A stretch of 16,171 bases of DNA from Bacteroidaceae bacterium. GTDB taxonomy: Bacteria > Bacteroidota > Bacteroidia > Bacteroidales > Bacteroidaceae. Shown here one piece after another: positions 14,208-16,171 of this stretch. Numbering within the stretch: position 1 is the first letter of the stretch; every line of letters starts with the position of its first letter. The stretch covers positions 1 through 16,171 of the forward strand of contig CAAFRW010000168.1 of NCBI GenBank assembly GCA_900765575.1, in the 5' to 3' direction. A program made the translations under genes and the position numbers. The notes below the pieces were generated by a model that was not told where the DNA came from, did not search any database, and saw only the letters and a list, made by a program, of their open reading frames with translations.

Positions 14208-15213
14208 CACTCTTTATGTGACTACTCCAGAAGCTTATCTTTCCAAAGATGGACTTAATGTCGTGGTATCTGTAAAACAAGAAGAATTATTTCGAATACC
14301 GATAATCAATATAGAACATATCATAACTTTTGGATATATGGGTGCAAGTCCGGGTCTGATGAAATTGTGTGCAGAAAATGGAGTAGCTTTGACTTTCCTT
14401 TCTCCCACAGGTCGTTTTATTGGTCGTTTGCAAGGCCCAACGAAAGGCAATGTTCTTTTACGAAAACGACAATATGAACTCTCTACACAAGAGGATTTTT
14501 CTTTGCGTATGAGCAGGCTATTTATTGCCGGGAAAATAAAGAATTACCGTAGTATCTTGATGAGATATTTGCGTGATTATGGAGAAGATAAGGATGTAAT
14601 AATAATAACCCGTCTTTTAGAAGATAGAAAGAATCAAGTTTTGAAGTCTATCGATTTTAATCAACTTAGAGGACTGGAAGGAGATGCCGCAAATGCTTAT
14701 TTCAGTGTCTTTTCACATTTAATATTACATCAAAAGCAGTATTTTCGGTTTACTGGTCGTAATAGAAGACCTCCAAAAGATGCTGTTAATGCAATGCTGT
14801 CGTTTGTTTATACATTGATAGCTAATGATACTGCTGCCGCTTTGGAGAGTGTAGGATTAGATCCTTATGTTGGATTTCTGCATACGTTACGACCCGGACG
14901 ATTTTCTTTAGCACTTGATATAATGGAAGAAATGCGTGCTTATTTAGGAGATCGTTTGGTATTTTCATTAATCAATCGTGGGCAAATTCAACCGAATGAT
15001 TTCATTGCTCAAGGAGAAGAAGGTATTACTATGACAGAAAAAGGACGTAAAATATTGTTGACGGCATGGCAGTCAAGGAAGCAAGAACTTATAGTTCATC
15101 CATATCTAAATGAAAAGATTCCTATTGGATTAATCCCATTTGTCCAAAGTCAATTATTGGCACGAATGTTGCGGGGCGATATAGATGATTATCCTGTATT
15201 TATAATGAGATAA
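14191..15213 (+). CDS. cas1: Cas1 integrase (type I-C)
   Basis: Cas1 integrates new spacers at the leader-proximal repeat together with Cas2. The 340-residue protein begins MRKLLNTLYVTTPEAYLSKD, the expected N-terminus, which supports the start 17 bases inside cas4. Catalytic positions are present: E163 (LRGLEGDAANAYF), H231 (LDPYVGFLHTLRPGR) and the D243/E246 pair (LALDIMEEMR). Length is normal. cas2 starts four bases after its stop. No disruption is visible, so adaptation is probably functional. Confidence 0.97.
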   Translation: MRKLLNTLYVTTPEAYLSKDGLNVVVSVKQEELFRIPIINIEHIITFGYMGASPGLMKLCAENGVALTFLSPTGRFIGRLQGPTKGNVLLRKRQYELSTQEDFSLRMSRLFIAGKIKNYRSILMRYLRDYGEDKDVIIITRLLEDRKNQVLKSIDFNQLRGLEGDAANAYFSVFSHLILHQKQYFRFTGRNRRPPKDAVNAMLSFVYTLIANDTAAALESVGLDPYVGFLHTLRPGRFSLALDIMEEMRAYLGDRLVFSLINRGQIQPNDFIAQGEEGITMTEKGRKILLTAWQSRKQELIVHPYLNEKIPIGLIPFVQSQLLARMLRGDIDDYPVFIMR

Positions 15214-15217
15214 TAAT

Positions 15218-15508
15218 ATGATGGTATTAATAACATATGATGTAAATACTACTACGCGCTTAGGAGAAAAACGGCTTAGACAGGTTGCTAAAGAGTGTGT
15301 TAATTATGGACATAGGGTGCAGAATTCTGTTTTTGAATGTGTGTTAACTGAAGCGCAATTTGTATTTTTGCGTGCTCAAATAGAGAACATAATAGATAAG
15401 AACACAGATAATATTCGTTTTTACTTTTTAGGTAAGAATTGGAATCGTCGCATTGTTAGTCTAGGAAAAGATACTTCTATTGATGTAACTTCTGAGCTTA
15501 TTATTTAA
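15218..15508 (+). CDS. cas2: Cas2, adaptation complex subunit
   Basis: Cas2 dimers scaffold Cas1 in the integration complex. The 96-residue protein begins MMVLITYDVNTT, with the conserved Asp at D8 ending the first strand, followed by RLRQVAKECVNYGHRVQNSVFEC and a final RRIVSLGKD segment typical of the ferredoxin-like fold. The ATG at 15221 is an equally good start. It is the last gene before the leader and array; no terminator was seen between them. Confidence 0.96.
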   Translation: MMVLITYDVNTTTRLGEKRLRQVAKECVNYGHRVQNSVFECVLTEAQFVFLRAQIENIIDKNTDNIRFYFLGKNWNRRIVSLGKDTSIDVTSELII

Positions 15509-15675
15509 ATGTGCGAACCTATAGTGATGCAATATTATCGTCTCTTTCGCAGTAGTTGATTCTCAGGGATTTCCCTTTTGTTTGTTAATCGCAATTTAGA
15601 AAATTAGCTTATATTCTGTGCTTTCGCAAAAAGAACTTGGTAATTTGTTTGTTATAAGAGATTTATTCAATAAGA
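15509..15675 (+). promoter_or_regulatory. CRISPR leader
   Basis: This 167-bp, AT-rich, non-coding stretch lies between cas2 and the first repeat, the expected site of the array promoter and of integration signals. Two motifs occur twice: CTTTCGCA at 15544-15551 and 15621-15628, and TTTGTTTGTTA at 15577-15587 and 15644-15654. ATAAGAG occurs at 15654-15660 and again at 15670-15676, running into the first repeat. TAATTTG at 15641-15647 is a one-base-short version of the -7 box, so no promoter is pinned. Confidence 0.65.
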
Positions 15676-16168
15676 GTCGCACCTTACGTGGGTGCGTGGG
15701 TTGAAACCTTTCACATATGCTTTCACTCCTCTCCCGATATAGTCGCACCTTACGTGGGTGCGTGGGTTGAAACGCAATAGCCTATATAAGTCTGTCGGCT
15801 TTCAATGTCGCACCTTACGTGGGTGCGTGGGTTGAAACTTCCGCTACTGCTGATTATACTCAGCGAGCTCTGTCGCACCTTACGTGGGTGCGTGGGTTGA
15901 AACTTAATTAACATGCAAATTAATATCAAGGCTGTTCGTCGCACCTTACGTGGGTGCGTGGGTTGAAACTCCGTAATGCTAAAACGTTATCTACAGTTAT
16001 TGCAGTCGCACCTTACGTGGGTGCGTGGGTTGAAACAGCAAGGAGGGATTTACCTTAAAGAATTTATATGTCGCACCTTACGTGGGTGCGTGGGTTGAAA
16101 CTCCTTAACCACATATAACGTATTCTCATTGTTAAAGTCGCACCTTACGTGGTTGCGTGGGTTACAAC
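15676..16168 (+). CRISPR. Type I-C CRISPR array, 8 repeats and 7 spacers
   Basis: The 32-bp repeat begins GTCGCACCTTACGTGG and ends GCGTGGGTTGAAAC. Copies start at 15676, 15742, 15807, 15872, 15938, 16005, 16070 and 16137. Spacers are 34, 33, 33, 34, 35, 33 and 35 bp. The repeat forms a 6-bp stem (CGCACC with GGTGCG, positions 3-8 and 16-21), leaving an 11-base 3' part, TGGGTTGAAAC, which fits the 5' handle left by Cas5c cleavage. The first seven repeats are identical. The eighth differs at positions 17 (G to T), 28 (G to A) and 29 (A to C), marking it as the leader-distal terminal repeat. Transcription runs left to right. No spacer matches other sequence in the window by eye. Confidence 0.98.
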
Positions 16169-16171
16169 TGA

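Noticed and set aside
15750..15944. 64-codon minus-strand open frame in the array
   Set aside because: It is composed of CRISPR repeats and spacers read backwards, with a repeating peptide pattern.

Overview
The window looks like chromosomal DNA of a gut-type Bacteroidales bacterium (Bacteroides or Parabacteroides-like). Several gene starts are preceded by the Bacteroidetes -7 promoter box TAnnTTTG, most starts lack a Shine-Dalgarno sequence and sit behind A/T-rich stretches, and the gene families (queA, a TonB-dependent receptor with a DUF362 lipoprotein, DUF3791/DUF3990 genes, a type I-C CRISPR locus) fit that order. No species call is possible from the sequence alone.

Layout. 1-825 (minus): 5' part of queA, cut by the window edge. 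1039-2403: a 1.37-kb segment bounded by 64-bp inverted repeats, 30 bp of them perfect. It encloses three overlapping small genes (1325-2255): a DUF3791 protein, a DUF3990 protein resembling an ADP-ribosyltransferase fold, and a third small protein. The promoter has a perfect palindrome where transcription should begin. This is a candidate self-regulated toxin-antitoxin-like module and the least understood part of the window. 2535-4098: a repeat/dyad cluster, a good promoter and a COG0523 (CobW-family) GTPase with a very His-rich loop. 4254-7435: a TonB-dependent receptor and a DUF362 lipoprotein in one probable operon, closed by a terminator at 7495-7536. Together with the GTPase they suggest metal or metal-cofactor acquisition, but the substrate is not shown.

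7537-16171: a complete type I-C CRISPR-Cas locus in canonical order, cas3-cas5c-cas8c-cas7c-cas4-cas1-cas2, then a 167-bp leader and an array of eight 32-bp repeats with seven spacers of 33-35 bp. The last repeat is degenerate, so the leader-distal end of the array is probably inside the window. A likely internal start at 12141 in cas8c would give the Cas11c small subunit. Cas5c matures crRNA, Cas5c/Cas8c/Cas7c/Cas11c form Cascade, Cas3 degrades the target, and Cas4-Cas1-Cas2 acquire spacers. The locus is visibly more AT-rich than the genes to its left, consistent with horizontal acquisition.
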